A stretch of 64,000 nucleotides of DNA from Bimastos eiseni (lineage: Eukaryota > Annelida > Clitellata > Crassiclitellata > Lumbricidae). The stretch lies in contig OY365819.1 in the NCBI GenBank assembly GCA_959347315.1, positions 24,638,495 to 24,702,494 on the forward strand, given 5' to 3'. This document shows positions 10,506-23,439 of this stretch, in pieces. Under the pieces are notes generated by a model that searched no databases, was not told where the DNA came from, and worked only from the letters and a program-made list of their open reading frames with translations. The translations under genes and the position numbers were made by a program. Every line of letters begins with the position of its first letter. Positions within the stretch are counted from its first letter, which is position 1.

Positions 10506-11304
10506 AGCAGTGGAAAATAAGCTATGCCTGGTATTCTTGCAGCCCATTCTGCGAGAACTCAACAGAGTTAACAAACTCTTTAAACTGAACAGAGCCAGTC
10601 TTGTGAAACTGTTAGTGCTTGATGACATTATATCACAGCATTTTGCATCGCGTCATGAGACCAACAACTCTCTCAACGTGGACTTCAATTTTAAAGTATA
10701 GCATCGATACCCAGTCCAATCATCTTCCGCTGGCAGCTGTCAACTTTGGAATAGAATTTCAAAATCCTCTTGCTGAATCTGACATTAGTCGCACACCAAA
10801 GGCGGAGGATATTCAGATTCGGTTCCAAAATTTTTTGGTAGAACCCTTAAAAGAAATGAGGAAAAGATTGCCATCAAACGTTGAAAGGCTAGAGTCTCTA
10901 TCAGATTGTGGAAGTAGTCCATCGGTAGTTTTGGGAAAGCAGAAGCCTAAGCTAGCAACACTGTCTTTTCTGCCTTTATTCCGGGGAAATCTTGGACATC
11001 TGGAACAACAATGGAACCGGCTTGGTTCAGTTTATTGGCCAAATACGGAAGACACCGAATTTGAACAATTTTGGATTATATTGTTAACCATACAGATGCA
11101 GCAGGCGAGCGAGAATTTAACGAACTAGGGAGTTTTGCTTTGTCACTTCTGGCGTTGCTTTTCAGCAATGCATTTGTTGAAAGAACATTCTCACAAATGA
11201 ATCTTATTAAAACTAAACACAGAAATAAGATGCATCAAGGATTGCTCGAAAACTTGTTCCATATTCGAGGATATAATGAACCAAAAGAACATTTGTTGCA
11301 ATAG
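10497..11304 (+). pseudogene. hAT-superfamily transposase, C-terminal half, frameshifted
   Basis: Three frames together cover the second half of a hAT transposase: KLCLVFLQPILRELNRVNKLF near 10525, LPLAAVNFGIEF...RFQNFL...RLP near 10730-10880, and the dimerisation block FALSLLALLFSNAFVERTFSQMN near 11135-11200. This last block is the most conserved C-terminal feature of the superfamily. The DDE residues of the first half are missing. It resembles the ZNF862-like group. Its left edge truncates the capsid gene of the Polinton-like relic. Confidence 0.8.
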
Positions 11305-11355
11305 ATTTCAGCCAAGTGCCTCTATGTTGTCACTGTTCATAGCAGATATTTAGGC

Positions 11356-11356
<1 letters not shown>

Positions 11357-11396
<40 letters not shown>
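11357..11396. repeat. (AT)n microsatellite
   Basis: Forty bases of uninterrupted AT dinucleotides downstream of the hAT fragment. Confidence 0.95.
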
Positions 11397-11399
<3 letters not shown>

Positions 11400-11400
<1 letters not shown>

Positions 11401-12135
11401 TCTCAAGAACAAGAAGATTTGGAATTTTAGTTTCGTATGTGGGGTACAAGTGTAATGTGAGAGATGCTAAAGAACAAATTACTCTGTTCATATGCCATTA
11501 TTGCTCTTAGCTTTACGATCCAACAAGTTGATCATTTTCAGCTGATTTGATATTGTTTAAGTTATATTTATATTGGGCTACTTTGGGGCGGTTTTGGAGA
11601 AGCCTTTGGGCGGGAATTCCACAAAGTATCCGTTATCCTTGCTATTAGTCCTTCTTCCACCTCTTGTTGCTGTGATATGAATGGCAATTTATTTCTTTAG
11701 TTTTGTGATAAAAGAAATCAGAGGCGATCTTGTGTATTCAAGAAAATACAGGTTATCTGGTAACTTTAGAGGGGGCAAGGCCCACGTAGATAACTAATTT
11801 GGAGAAATATTCTGTTTCTTTGAAACACAAACTCTGTTTGGATTTGTGAGGATTTGATGCTCGACGGGCTGACAAAAATATGGTGGACCTGTACAAGCTC
11901 GATTGCGAAGGCACGTTGATTTTCTGTTTACACACAGTGACAGAGATCGAATCCCGGAGTAGAAGTAGCTTTAATATACTAGAGAAGAGAGTTTTATACC
12001 GTGTTTGTGATCGTTTATCTGGCTGTATGTAACGTTATAGCATCAAGTTTGACTAAACGTTTCAGTTTCCATTCTTGTGTGTAGAATTCGATACAATTGC
12101 TAACTGTTTAATTTGTATCTATATTAAATTTTGCT
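11400..12135. other. intergenic, no gene seen
   Basis: No recognisable coding or repeat structure apart from short open frames with no family resemblance. Confidence 0.4.
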
Positions 12136-12139
12136 GAAT

Positions 12140-12920
12140 GAATCTACACAATTGACCAAGGTGCATTTATAGTATTTTATTATTGACCGTTCTGTCCGCG
12201 CATATTTGAGCGTATTTTATTATTTGACGCGAATAGATGTCCAACTGTGGCATAAATTGAGTCGGGATCGATGAATAGAGACTGTGTAGGCCTAAGCAGA
12301 CAGTAGATTTATGAACGGATTTATGCTCAAATGGAATCTGGCTAGATTTAAATATCATGCTTAAGTAGAAGTTGAATTGATGAGAAAATGCCGTGACGAT
12401 GGAAATTGAATCGGTGAAAAGAAGACCACGTACGAAGAAACTGGAGTGATGAAATGAATATACATAAATGGATGCTGCATCAATGAAAAGGATCCTATGC
12501 TTAAATAGAAGCTGGATTTTTGAAAGAATACCGTTACGATGGAAGTTTAATCGATGAAATGAAGGCCGTGGACGCGGAAACTGGAAACCGAAACTTGCAT
12601 TGATGAACAGAAATTAACCTAAATGAAAGCTGGATTGATGAAAAGGATCATATGCTTATGTAGAAGCTTGACTGATGAAATGAATTACTCTATTTTGGGA
12701 CACTTCCGCGTTTTTCTTGAGTACATTGTTTGCAGTGATGTTTATGATAATAAAATACGCTATTTGTTTTTTTTGGGTAAAATTTCACAAGAGTTAAATA
12801 CGCAAAAATACACATTTACCCAGTTGGATACTGCCGTAACAAGGATTTGAGACTGGGACCCCGTAAAATGAACCAATGTTTTCGCCTGTTGCAATTTCAC
12901 AAAAGTTAAATGCGCTAAAA
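12140..12920. repeat. fold-back-like element with GAAGCTGG minisatellite core
   Basis: The left part (12211-12250, GCGTATTTTATTATTTGACG then CGAATAGATGTC) is the reverse complement of the 82-bp unit duplicated at 52822-52985. The centre (about 12340-12680) is a forward GAAGCTGG array, and the right part has two copies of AATTTCACAA(A/G)AGTTAAAT. The element belongs with the fold-back family seen at 52268-52998. Boundaries are approximate. Confidence 0.6.
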
Positions 12921-13151
12921 TAATTTACCGTAACAAAATTTACTTCTAAGCGATCTTCCAGGCTTAATTTAGTAGCTGATGGGAAGAATACCAATTTTAT
13001 GGGTATTCTCTTGACCCTTGCAGTTACCAGACTGACGGTGAGGTACTCAAAGAAGGAAGGGGGAGACCGAATCCTAAAATCTGAGATAAGGCAGATCAAT
13101 AATGTAGTCAGAAAATTACAAATTATCTAAGTCTTAGATCCTAGATCTGTT

Positions 13152-13960
13152 GACCAGTATTTCCTCTAAGCTGTGCGCATGTGCGCGCGCACACGTATCT
13201 TGGAGCCAGTGCATACAAGAATTTAGTGTGCGCATACGTACCTTTTTCCCGGAAAAAAAATAAGTTGGACAGAATGGAATAATTGCAAATAAATTGAAAG
13301 CTATTTACAATGACACACAATTATCTGCTCTAACATAGGTTATAGCCTACTGTATAATTGATCAGCTTGGCACGCACCCGGGATGCTAATCATGCTATTG
13401 CCAGGCTTAGTGGGCTGAGGTTCATGAGCTCATGTTCAATTTTGCGTTTGCACGGCCAAGGTAGCCGTATGTTGCAGATTAGGTCAACTAATGCAACCAC
13501 GCCCCATCGATAAACGTTATGCTTAAAATAATGACGTCATCCGTAACACTCAGCGTGCGATGAGTGTGAGAGTTCGACTCTCGTCCGGGGCGTCACTGCG
13601 TAGGGACCTTGAGCAAGTCCTCGCACACAATTGCTCTGCATTACAACTACAGTTGCGCCGTGTGTGCTTCTGAACATAAGTGTAAGAAGGGCGATATCAA
13701 TAACAGTTGTATTGCATTATCTGCTGCCAAGTTAGTTAAAGTCTGTTTATGCCCGTTTCTTTTGTAGAAGGCTCAAAGAGAAATTTAAGATATTTAACAG
13801 TAGTAATGAAAGATTTTACATAGACCATCAAACAAAATGATTGTCTCATTCTAAAGTTCTGAAACGGAAAATTTGTTCGGCATCATTCAGCGATGAATGG
13901 CTGGATGAAATAGTAGAAATTGATGTACCGAGTGCAAGGAAGAGAGATTCCCGAAAATGA
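13152..13960 (+). mobile_element. hAT element remnant related to MITE family M1
   Basis: Starts CCAGTATTTCCTCTAAGCTG, followed by GTGCGCATGTGCGCGCGCAC. This matches the right end of the M1 element at 20219-20618 in reverse orientation. Farther in, 13809-13952 aligns with the reverse complement of 49005-49140. In one frame the shared block reads ASFSDEWLDEIVEIDVPSAR, like the N-terminal part of a hAT transposase, but no intact gene remains. A SINE-like insertion lies between the two parts. Confidence 0.55.
13385..13700 (+). mobile_element. SINE-like segment with tRNA-type promoter boxes
   Basis: Contains GAGAGTTCGACTCTC (13568-13582), close to a polymerase III B box, and a possible A-box-like run GGCTTAGTGGGCTGAGG near 13405. 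The heptamers ACGCCCC (13499) and GGGGCGT (13593) could pair as an acceptor stem, but the intervening arms do not fold as a normal tRNA. The following GACCTTGAGCAAGTCC resembles a sequence common in SINE bodies. Limits are uncertain. Confidence 0.4.
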
Positions 13961-13999
13961 CACAGAAGAAACAATCCGTAACATGATCCTGCTATTCTC

Positions 14000-15073
14000 G
14001 CCAGACCATAATGATTGTTGCATTCCTAATTTTTGGTTTGTCTACTGTTACGCTCGCTGTCATTATTTGAGTTTCAAAATGAGGCAGCCATCCTGTAACA
14101 CACGCAGGAATCAATTATTCCGCCCAAACGCAGTCACAGAGAGTCGCTGAAACGAAGAAAATGAAGACTGTGTATCGGATATTAAGTATTCCACGAAGGA
14201 GCATTTTGCCTCACCGTGGAAGAATGGAGACATTGGAGAGGCATAGAGTTTGAATTGTTTTGAGTTGTTGTTTGACATTTTTGTAATAGTTGTAATGGTT
14301 CTGCCAGAACCTTTCATCTTGAGGAATGCATAAGATTGTAATAATTATACATTCTCCATTATACTTCTCTAATGTTATGGTTTCAAGTATTTTTATTGAT
14401 ATAATTACTTTTGTTGATAATTATAAGTAAATTTGCATTACATTCTGGACATCTGGCTTTTTAATATGGAGGTCAGAGCTTTGTGACGTCATATTTGAAG
14501 GGGTCATGGCCTCTATGACTACGTGAGACGAAAGACGATGGGTTCAAAAATCGTCCAAAATTGCGCGTCATCATTTACGAACCCTATGAACAGATAATTT
14601 GCTAATTTATATATTCTGATTTTCATGAAAACGGGATTAATTAAGCATAATAATCTGTCTATATAGTTACTTAAGTCACGTGCTTTGTCCGTCACTTCTA
14701 AGGCGCGTGATTGGACAGAAGTTGAATCTAAGACGCGTGATTGTACAGATGTTGACCTCAAAATAGAAAGCAAAAGTCACTGTAAACAAGTCTTCGATTC
14801 CCGTTTCAACTTTTTTTATTCGCGTCTATGTAAGTATAAATGCAGTTATTAAAGTTAAATTCATCGTGTGATGTAAGTATATTTGCAATTATTCAAACTA
14901 AACGGAAACTTATTGGGTGATGTGTATTTTTGACAGCTGCGAATGTGCAGTGTTACAGTAGGTGTAGTAGTGCAACAGTTCATCGACCGCTTCGTTTAAT
15001 ATTGTGTATACCTACTTTAGCTCTGCGTCAAAGTGTCTTCACCATTACTATAGCAACGCTAAAATCAAGTATG
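14000..15073. other. intergenic, no gene seen
   Basis: No family resemblance in any frame. Two near-repeats of GGCGCGTGATTGGACAGA lie at about 14700-14745. Confidence 0.4.
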
Positions 15074-15171
15074 ACCCGTGATTATTCACGGGTTAACAGT
15101 TAGAACGAACAGTGCCAGTTGCAGTTGAATCGTGAGCTCAAATATTATCAGACCCGTGATTCTTCACGGGT
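15074..15171. repeat. two ACCCGTGA...TCACGGGT hairpins
   Basis: Identical 8-bp arms around a 4-base loop at 15074-15093 (ACCCGTGATTATTCACGGGT) and 15152-15171 (loop TTCT), 78 bp apart. They lie just before the first candidate exon of the death-fold/propeller gene. Function is unknown; they may be remnants of a small mobile element. Confidence 0.6.
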
Positions 15172-15228
15172 TGACAGCTAGTATTATAATATTGCGCTAT
15201 TGCTAATGTGCATCTGTTTCCATTTCAG

Positions 15229-15475
15229 TTATACGATCTTCCACTGGAGATATTGGACATCATCTTACAAAAGTCTTATCTACATTGGATATTGAATTCA
15301 ACTACATTGGATAATAAATGGAGCGGCGTGTTAGGAACAATACTAGGTGTGTCTTTTAATCACACAAAGCAGAGAAACGAAGATGTCATCAGGTCTCTCA
15401 TATCAGTCGACGTTTGCTTCAACCAAAGAATTACCAGACGCCGGGTCAAAAATGGTATATGGCGTTATCTGACAG
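15229..15475 (+). CDS. exon with F-box-like segment
   Basis: Acceptor TTTCCATTTCAG and donor ACAG|GTAAAA bound a 247-bp open segment, phase 0 at the start and 1 at the end. It begins LYDLPLEILDIILQ, the pattern of an F-box first helix, and later has LISVDVCFNQRITRRRVK, like the second half of an F-box. F-box-like exons precede NHL-type propellers in some invertebrate genes, as I recall. No Cys/His zinc pattern is visible. Confidence 0.5.
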
Positions 15476-18400
15476 GTAAAATGTCTTCCAAGCATTGCTG
15501 TTCAACTTGTATGCAGTGGCGTCGCTACCTACGTCGATGCGTTGCTGCCATTGAGGCGCGCTGGTGCGTGAACCTCTGATTTTTTAAATTTAATTCAAGT
15601 GTTTTCCCATTAAATAAAAAGTTAGCTTTAGCCGCCCTATATTAACAGCGTTACCGCAGACAACTGTAATCGTTCCGCGGTTGCAAGAGTTTCACGCGAA
15701 CGACCCGGGAATCAGTATGTCCTAGGTAGAATTAACTCCCCTGTTGCATTCGGTACAGGAGTCAATTTATCCTAGGAAGAATTAACTCCCCGGGAATCAG
15801 TATGTCCTAGGTAGAATTAACTTCCCTGTTGCATTCGGTACAGGAGTCAATTTATCCTAGGAAGAATTAACTCCCCGGGAGTCAGTTTGTGCTAGGTAGA
15901 ATTAACTCCCCTATTGCATTACATATGTGGATCAATTTATCCTAGGAAGAATTAACTCCCTGGAGTCAGTTTGTCGTAGGTAGAATTTACTCCCCTAATG
16001 CATTAGAGATGGGAGTCAATTTATCCTAGGAAGAATTAACTCCACGGGAGTGTCTATTCACTAGCGGGAGTGTGTATGTCCTAGGTACAATGCACTCGAC
16101 TACTCAATTGTTCCTAAGAAGATTTAACTCCCGAGTCAATTTATCCTAGGATAAATTTATCCTATATCAAGGATCTAACTATATCAAATCAAGTCCGCAA
16201 TAACCAAACCTCTTGCTGCGTTCCGGTGCCAGGACAAAATCCGGGAATCAGGATAAAGAGATTGCCTGGAACCAGAGGGGGCTCCACAGGGGGTGGTACT
16301 GCCCCTAATTGAGTTTGTGCCCCTCTGATAGCCTCCAAGATTTTTTACCGATTTACTACGAAATCTGGTATAATTTATATTTGTAATTTACTTCCTCAGA
16401 CATGATGAAAATAAAGATTTTTTCTGGCAGGGCATTCTCAAAGGCACGATGTATACTTACTTGCATAATGAAGTCTGAAATTATTTCTTCTTAATATTCA
16501 CACAGGATAACTTACTTACTTGCTTCGAATTTTGAGTGGCAAATATGGTTATTGTGATCAGATAATAAAAGAGGTCAGATAGTTTATTTACTTTTTTAAC
16601 CCTTGTTGATGGGACAAAGAATGGTAGCCAATGAATATTTTCGGATTTAAAACGGGTTCTTGCTTTGGTCATAGAGTTTTCTGTAATAGAGTTTTCCGTA
16701 ATTTGCTGTTGTGCAGATCTACCTTTCTGATGCCAAAGTTTATCAAAATCTCAAGTCATCTAGAGAAACTTCGTGATTATTTTTATCGATTCATATTCGC
16801 TTTACTAAAGCATGCACACTTATATCATCATCATGGTCGTCGTTATGGTCGTCGATGTCACTCATCATTATCACAATCATTATCATTAAAATCATCATCA
16901 TCAATCATCGTCATCTTCATCTGAAACATGTACTCTGTTCGACGAATTTGCAGTTTCTTGCGGAAAAACCCCTTCTGCAGGCATTAGTTTTTGCATCTCA
17001 TGAGTCAAAGTTTTCCCAGTTGAATCAAATTCATCCATTCTGTAAAATGCAGTCACCGCTCTGTGATTTCTATTAAACCCTGACAAAATGATGTGAAAAC
17101 GATGATGATGATGATGTTGATGTTGATTATGATATGTTGCAATGTGCTGCCGTTGAGAAATAGAAATAGTTAGCGTATTTTCAGGTTTCTATAGAAAAAC
17201 AGAGAAAATAAGTGCAATCATCAGAAACAACAGAAGCTATTTCTTAGAAAATATTCAACCAACTGAGGAATTAATTGCTTCGCTGTTGTCTTTCAACTGT
17301 ATAACGAAAGAAGAAAGTCACTTCATTCAACGACAGCATTCAAACATAGAGAGAAACACCGAACTCTTATACATCGTGAGATCTTTCGACAGAACAAAGT
17401 TTTCAAATTTCGTCAAATGTCTTCAGCACACAAACCAGAGGATTGTGGCGAGAATCATGGAAAATGGAGGAGGTTGAAAGTTCAAATTCTACAAATGGGA
17501 TTGGAATTAACATAGTTTTTTTGATAAAATACATATGCACATAAATCGAAGTGCATCACGATCGTTTTGAGTTTTTGAATTATGTCTGTACCTGATATGG
17601 TGTAATGTGCAAACCATTGTAGGATAATGTATTGTATCGCAACTTCTTAACAAGTAATGAAAACTTATTAACATCTTAATATTGAACTGTCTTGATAGGG
17701 TTCTCTGAGGGAAGCATGATGTGCAAATGGGCGTTCATAAGCCATTCTCAAACATGGCAATGGCCACGTTGAAGAAATTAAATTTCTTCAAAGAGCCCAA
17801 GTGGAGGTTGTAGCAAAAGCGATTAATTTCAACTCATAGATGTGTCTAGACTAATCTCCACGTCTTTACTAATTTCAGTATTACATTGTTGTGCAAAACG
17901 TGTAATTGGTCTTACTGCTGAAATATCGCTTAGTCCCTTTACCGACATGTGATTTTCACTTGCAGTTTAATATGTCAAGTGAAAATTATCGTCTTCGAAT
18001 TACCAACTTTTCGCAAACATTCAAAGAATCAATTAAAGCTATTTAATTCACTGCCCATAGTCACAACATATTTTGCTGATTCAACGTTGAAGATGACCAA
18101 TTCTGGTAAATGCGCTGCTACGCGAATTCATAAAATGATTCGCTCGTTATAAGCACCTCAACAATCCAACATCAATGAATCATTCGACGACACTTGTTGT
18201 AGACTTCGCAATAATTATATCCAATGAGAAGCGCTCTATGTCCGCAAACGACTAAAGCGAGCATAATTATCTTAGAAAAAGTTGAATGCCGATATGGAGT
18301 TTTTGGTCAGGAGGCTAAACTCGCGAGGAGCTCGTTCTAGGTAGATGGAATGCCGGTGCTTATCCAGAAAAGTGCAGAAGACGGGGACACCCAAATTTTC

Positions 18401-21400
18401 CCAAGCAGCAGATCCAATTGACCGACATTGGCCGAGAGTAGTTAGGGGACCACAGGTTTGACGCACACTTTCTAATGCACCGAAATGAGTCGAGGTCTGC
18501 CATGTGCTGTCAATCATTCCGTAGGCGTGGCTTAGTTGTTGTTCAAGCTGTCTGATTGGTTGCTGGATTAGCGGTTTCTTCGAGTGCTTGGTCAAAGGTC
18601 AGTGTGCCTGCCCGATCACAAGACATCATGTGCTTGGTCAATTACTGCCGAGACAGGCCGATACAATTAGTGCTATTGTTAGCAAGCGGTTCAACTGCGT
18701 ATTTATAAACATAGGATATCTTGAATTCAATGTCAGTTATCAAAAACGAATGCACCTCCATTTTAGGCGTAATAAAAATCAAAGTGCGAACTCGTGATGC
18801 AAAGAATGCAAAGTCAAAAGAAACACACGAGCTACTTCATCAAAGAATCGAAGATTTTCGATCTAGAACCAAACCAAGATCACCTGAAACTGATAAACTC
18901 ATAAGTCAACTGAAGAATGAAGGCATAGAAATTCTCAACTCTCAACTGCGCAGACAGACTGTGGTCGTATGGATCTGGTGTCATTCTCAAGCAGCGCTTG
19001 ATCACATTAAGAGATTGTACGAATCGAATCAACTGAGAAATGTCATCTTTGAAAATATTCCTCTGTCCATTTCAATGGTGATCGTTATCGATGGGAATCA
19101 ATTCAACAAAAGCATTGGTAAGTTTTAATGCGCACACTCATCTTAAAGAAGACTTAAAACATGTTTTAAACAAATATAGTTTCGTTTTATGAAATGACTA
19201 AGACTAAGACACTTAGAGCAGAATGTTGAAGCGGACAAGAAATACTATTAATTTAAGTGAATAGAATGAAAATAAATTAAACAGAAACTACGACAGTCTG
19301 GGCAAATATTTTTTAATGACATTAACTGAGTCTATCTCTATAGAATGTGCTATGATATCGGCGAAATACAACACTCGCAGTTAACATGAATTTAAAAAAA
19401 TGAACATTAATATCAACCAAGTAAGGAGAGAATGGCATGAAGTTAAGAGCTTGGAACCCAAATATGGAAACGGTAAGAGCCAGCAGCAGACAAGCGAAAG
19501 ATGAAATATGAAGGAAACATACAATGATAATTTTGCAATCCCACATCCTTCAAAATGATAAGAACGTACTGAATGAAAAATTAGTCGTGATTAGTTATTT
19601 GTTTATTAATGACTATGTTTTTATATTGACATCAAAGTCAACGTCATCGGATGGCTAAACCGTTGCCATATGTACACTAATAGTACAGGCATTTTGTGAA
19701 AATTTTTGGGTGGACTTCACACGAATTGCAGCAGAAAGTCTAACAACTGTATGTTACACATAAAAGTATCTTCTACAACATATCAAATGTCTCCATGAAT
19801 ACTTGTGGTGGAGATATTATAAAAATCGTGATATTTAGCGGCACTGTAATGACTAACAAGACGCATATTTTCTGAGAAAACGTTGATCTAAATTATTCTA
19901 AATTATTCTAATTCAAGTAAGTTAAGGTGAACTACTTATATGTTTTAAATTAATGCAACATTATTGTACTAAATTAGGCAGCATAAATTGCTTAGTTTTC
20001 AGGCTGTTCAAATCCTCCACTAAGTGTCACTAATTCAACCTCTTCACCGTCATCCCATTCGACTTGTGCGATATGCATGCTGGTCCTTTGTCAGCAGTGG
20101 TTATATGCAACAGAGCACTCAATGTCATGCTGCAATCGGTTTTGCAGCTGCACCTAATGATCTATTCAAAATGTTTCTTTAGTTTGGACTTCATGTGCGT
20201 GTGCCCATGTACCGGGACCAATGTTCCATCTAATTTCTTGGAGACAGTGTGCGCAAGAAATTCTGAGTGTGCGACATTTTATAAATGGTTCACATTTTTG
20301 TGCAGAGGTCCGATCTGAAAGCGATGATTGTTATATCATGACCATATCTAAAAATATATGGTGATAAGAAAAGTACCTTCTCTAAAATGTGTCTTATAGA
20401 GCAGATGACGCAAACATCGTATTGTACGCATTATTGTTATTACCTCTCAATTTATTTACATTTTTCTATTCTGCCCAGCTAAACATTGGTTTGCAGTTCA
20501 TCTTAATATTATTTTGGCTGTTCGACAAACAAATTTGTGTACGCGCTGTAAATTCTTGCGTGCGCGGCTCCACGACCCGTGTGCGCGCGCACATGCACAC
20601 AGCTTAGAGGGAACACTGGCCGGGACCTCTGAACTTTTGAGATTCAATTTTATCCGACTAATAAGATCATTGCTCTTGATCTGTTGCTCATCATCATTAT
20701 CTTCAAGATATTTTGCTACTTCAACAGAGACCTTTTCTCTTTCTTCATCTTGTGGCCGACCCAATTCTGTTTCTTTAAATGTCAATTTTGATCTGCTGCA
20801 CATTGACCTCAGCTCCAAGGACCAGCGACCTGGATCCTCTCTCTGCGTTTCTCCTCCAGAAATTTGTGGATGCGCTCCTTTTTCCATACCGCTCTCTGCA
20901 GCCGTTCCCTCAAAGAGGATATTCTTTCAGCCTCGACAAAAACATGGTAAATCCTTGTTCCTGTGCCAAGGCGTGAGGAGCTAGATGCAGCTGACCCTAA
21001 TGACTTTAGGCCAATTGCTAATGTCACTTCCTTGTCTAACAAACCTGAAAAGATTGCAGACGTCCAGCTCACTGCCAGCATCGATAAAAGTAGCCAACTC
21101 CTGGTCTTTCAATCTGGGTTCCAAAAGAGCCACTCCACAGATACCCTATTGGTCCGCCTTCTCTACGATATTTTTGAAGCAATTTACAGGTCTCAGGTTT
21201 CTCTATTGGCTCTGCTTAATGTCAGCTCCCAGGTACCCGCTTTCGATACTGTTGACCACGTTCTCTGTCTCATTTAGTCCTTCAGACAGCTTTCTTGGTT
21301 AGCTCGGTTCCTTCCTTCAAGACCTCCACCAGGTCTTCTATCCCCGCTCCATTTGGACTACCCCCAAGGCCATCTCGTGTATATTAATTATACCGCAGAT

Positions 21401-23393
21401 TCAGGCCCCCTGTGCTGGCTGCTGGCACAACCCCTTTACCTCCCACTGCAGTCCTAAGCGGACGACCTCCAGGATTATCTGCACTGCTCAACCCTGGCAG
21501 TTGCCACTGTGAACCGTACAATGGGCCGGGCCATGTAGACCTTGTAGGCTTGGATGTCTTCCAACCGCCTGCACCTCCGCAATCCACCTAAAACTTAGTT
21601 CATTCAGTTTGGCACTTAACGTCAGCTAGCCAAAATTTACATGAATGCCCTCGTCCTATAGAGTTCTCATAGTTTGTTTTCTCATATTCAATCATGGATC
21701 TTGGTGTTACTCTGAGCCAAGAGCTCACTTTCACACGGCACACCCACTTGCACTGCCATGATTACTACTATTAACTACGCCAGCTCAGGAATAGCTATTA
21801 GCTAGTGTCGGTATCTTGCTCCTTGCCCCTTAATGCTGCTGCAACGTTTATCCACTCCTTCGTGGCTTCTCGCCTTGGCTATTGTAACGCCCTTCATGAC
21901 TGGCTCCCTGCATGCCGGATCCGGTGCTTGGATCGGGTATTGCATATGGCGGCACTCCTTATTGGCCGCATCCCAAGATTCGGCATGTCTCTGAATATAT
22001 ACAGGACGTACTTCATTTGCTCCCCTTCACTCAGCGGAGCACATACCGGGTCTCTTCATTAGAATTGCGCTGCATAAAGGAAATCAACTCCAAGGTACCT
22101 GCGGAAACTATGCTGTTTTATATTAAGTGTCCAACGCTGAGGCTCCCTCTGTTCTTCTTCACAGGCTGAGCTTCATGTTCTTCGCTCCCGGACTTCCATG
22201 AGGCAGCACCGAGCCTTCTCAGTTGCTGGTCCCGCAACCTGGAATGGGTTCCCTGTCGCCCCTCGCTTAGTGCCCAGAGGAAACTACACCGTGTTCTTTG
22301 CCAACCTTTAACCTGTCCTATTTAGCCAGGGTTGAGTTGGGAGCGCTTCTGAGTAGGTGCTCTTGAAGGGGTGCTATATAAACCATCGAAATAAATAAAT
22401 ATACTTCTTGGTTCTAAGATTCACGCTAAACACTAAGTCTTGATGATACGCTGATTCCGCAGCATGCAGGTCGAGAACATGCAACACACGAGCTTGCACT
22501 ACAAATGCCCAGTCATCACCGCTGTCATTGCAAGATTTCAAGACTGTTCTTCAACGCAACTGTGCTCACTGGGAATACCGTCCAATTAGAACTCTTCTTC
22601 TTCATACCAACATGTGCTGATTTCTCACAGAGCAGACAATCTCTGTCATAAATGAACTCTTTCTCAGCTGAGCGTAGAAAAGCTCTGTCAATTTGCTCCT
22701 CAGGTTTTAGCTTCTGAAATTAAGCTATTTCTTGTTGCCGAAACAAATATACCAGCTGGTATATTTGTTTCGGCAACGTGATGAACCACTTCCTCTGAAG
22801 ATGTATGAATGTCATCTCTTCGATATGCTCTTGCTCAGTTAATGGAGGCACTTCCCTTCTCTGTTAGGGTAGCTGCTGCCTCTTTACCTCCCACTACAGG
22901 ATCTGCGCAAATTGCACATCTGAAAGGACAACTTACATTTGTTCGAGTTGTAATGTCACTGAATAAAAATAATATAAATATAATTTAAAAATAACATAAA
23001 AGGATAGTATAATATAAATATATATATATACATATATATATGTACTATTTGCAGATTAGCATGATTATTTGTGCTATATATTTTCTTTAAAAAATAAAAA
23101 TAAAAGTGGAGTGTGCTAATTAAGACATGTAAAAATTCACATAGGCCTATTTAACATTGGTGGAAATGGGAAACACTCCATCAATAATTTCAATAGTTTT
23201 CACCACTTGCATTGCTGGAAACTTTTTATATGTTAAAGGACACATGTTTCTGGGTATAAAACAATTGAAAAAGTTTTTGTTGCAATTTGTGTGAGGCGAT
23301 GTCCTTATAATGCATGTACTATAATGCAGATAATGTAGTTGAACTAAGTAATAACAATTGGGATACCAAATAATAATAGTAATAATATCAGTA

Positions 23394-23439
<46 letters not shown>

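Noticed and set aside
13499..13593. Possible tRNA gene with ACGCCCC/GGGGCGT acceptor stem
   Set aside because: D and anticodon arms do not fold and the length is unusual; better explained as part of a SINE-like sequence.
17966..18103. Possible extra exon between the CARD-like and TRADD-N-like exons
   Set aside because: Its start phase (2) conflicts with the phase-1 junctions on both sides and no domain is recognised.
18272..18595. 107-codon open frame on the minus strand
   Set aside because: No family pattern or splice context, and it lies antisense in a proposed intron.
20498..20984. Overlapping open frames of 129 and 156 codons on both strands
   Set aside because: They cross the boundary of the MITE at 20618 into LINE sequence and have no coherent domain.
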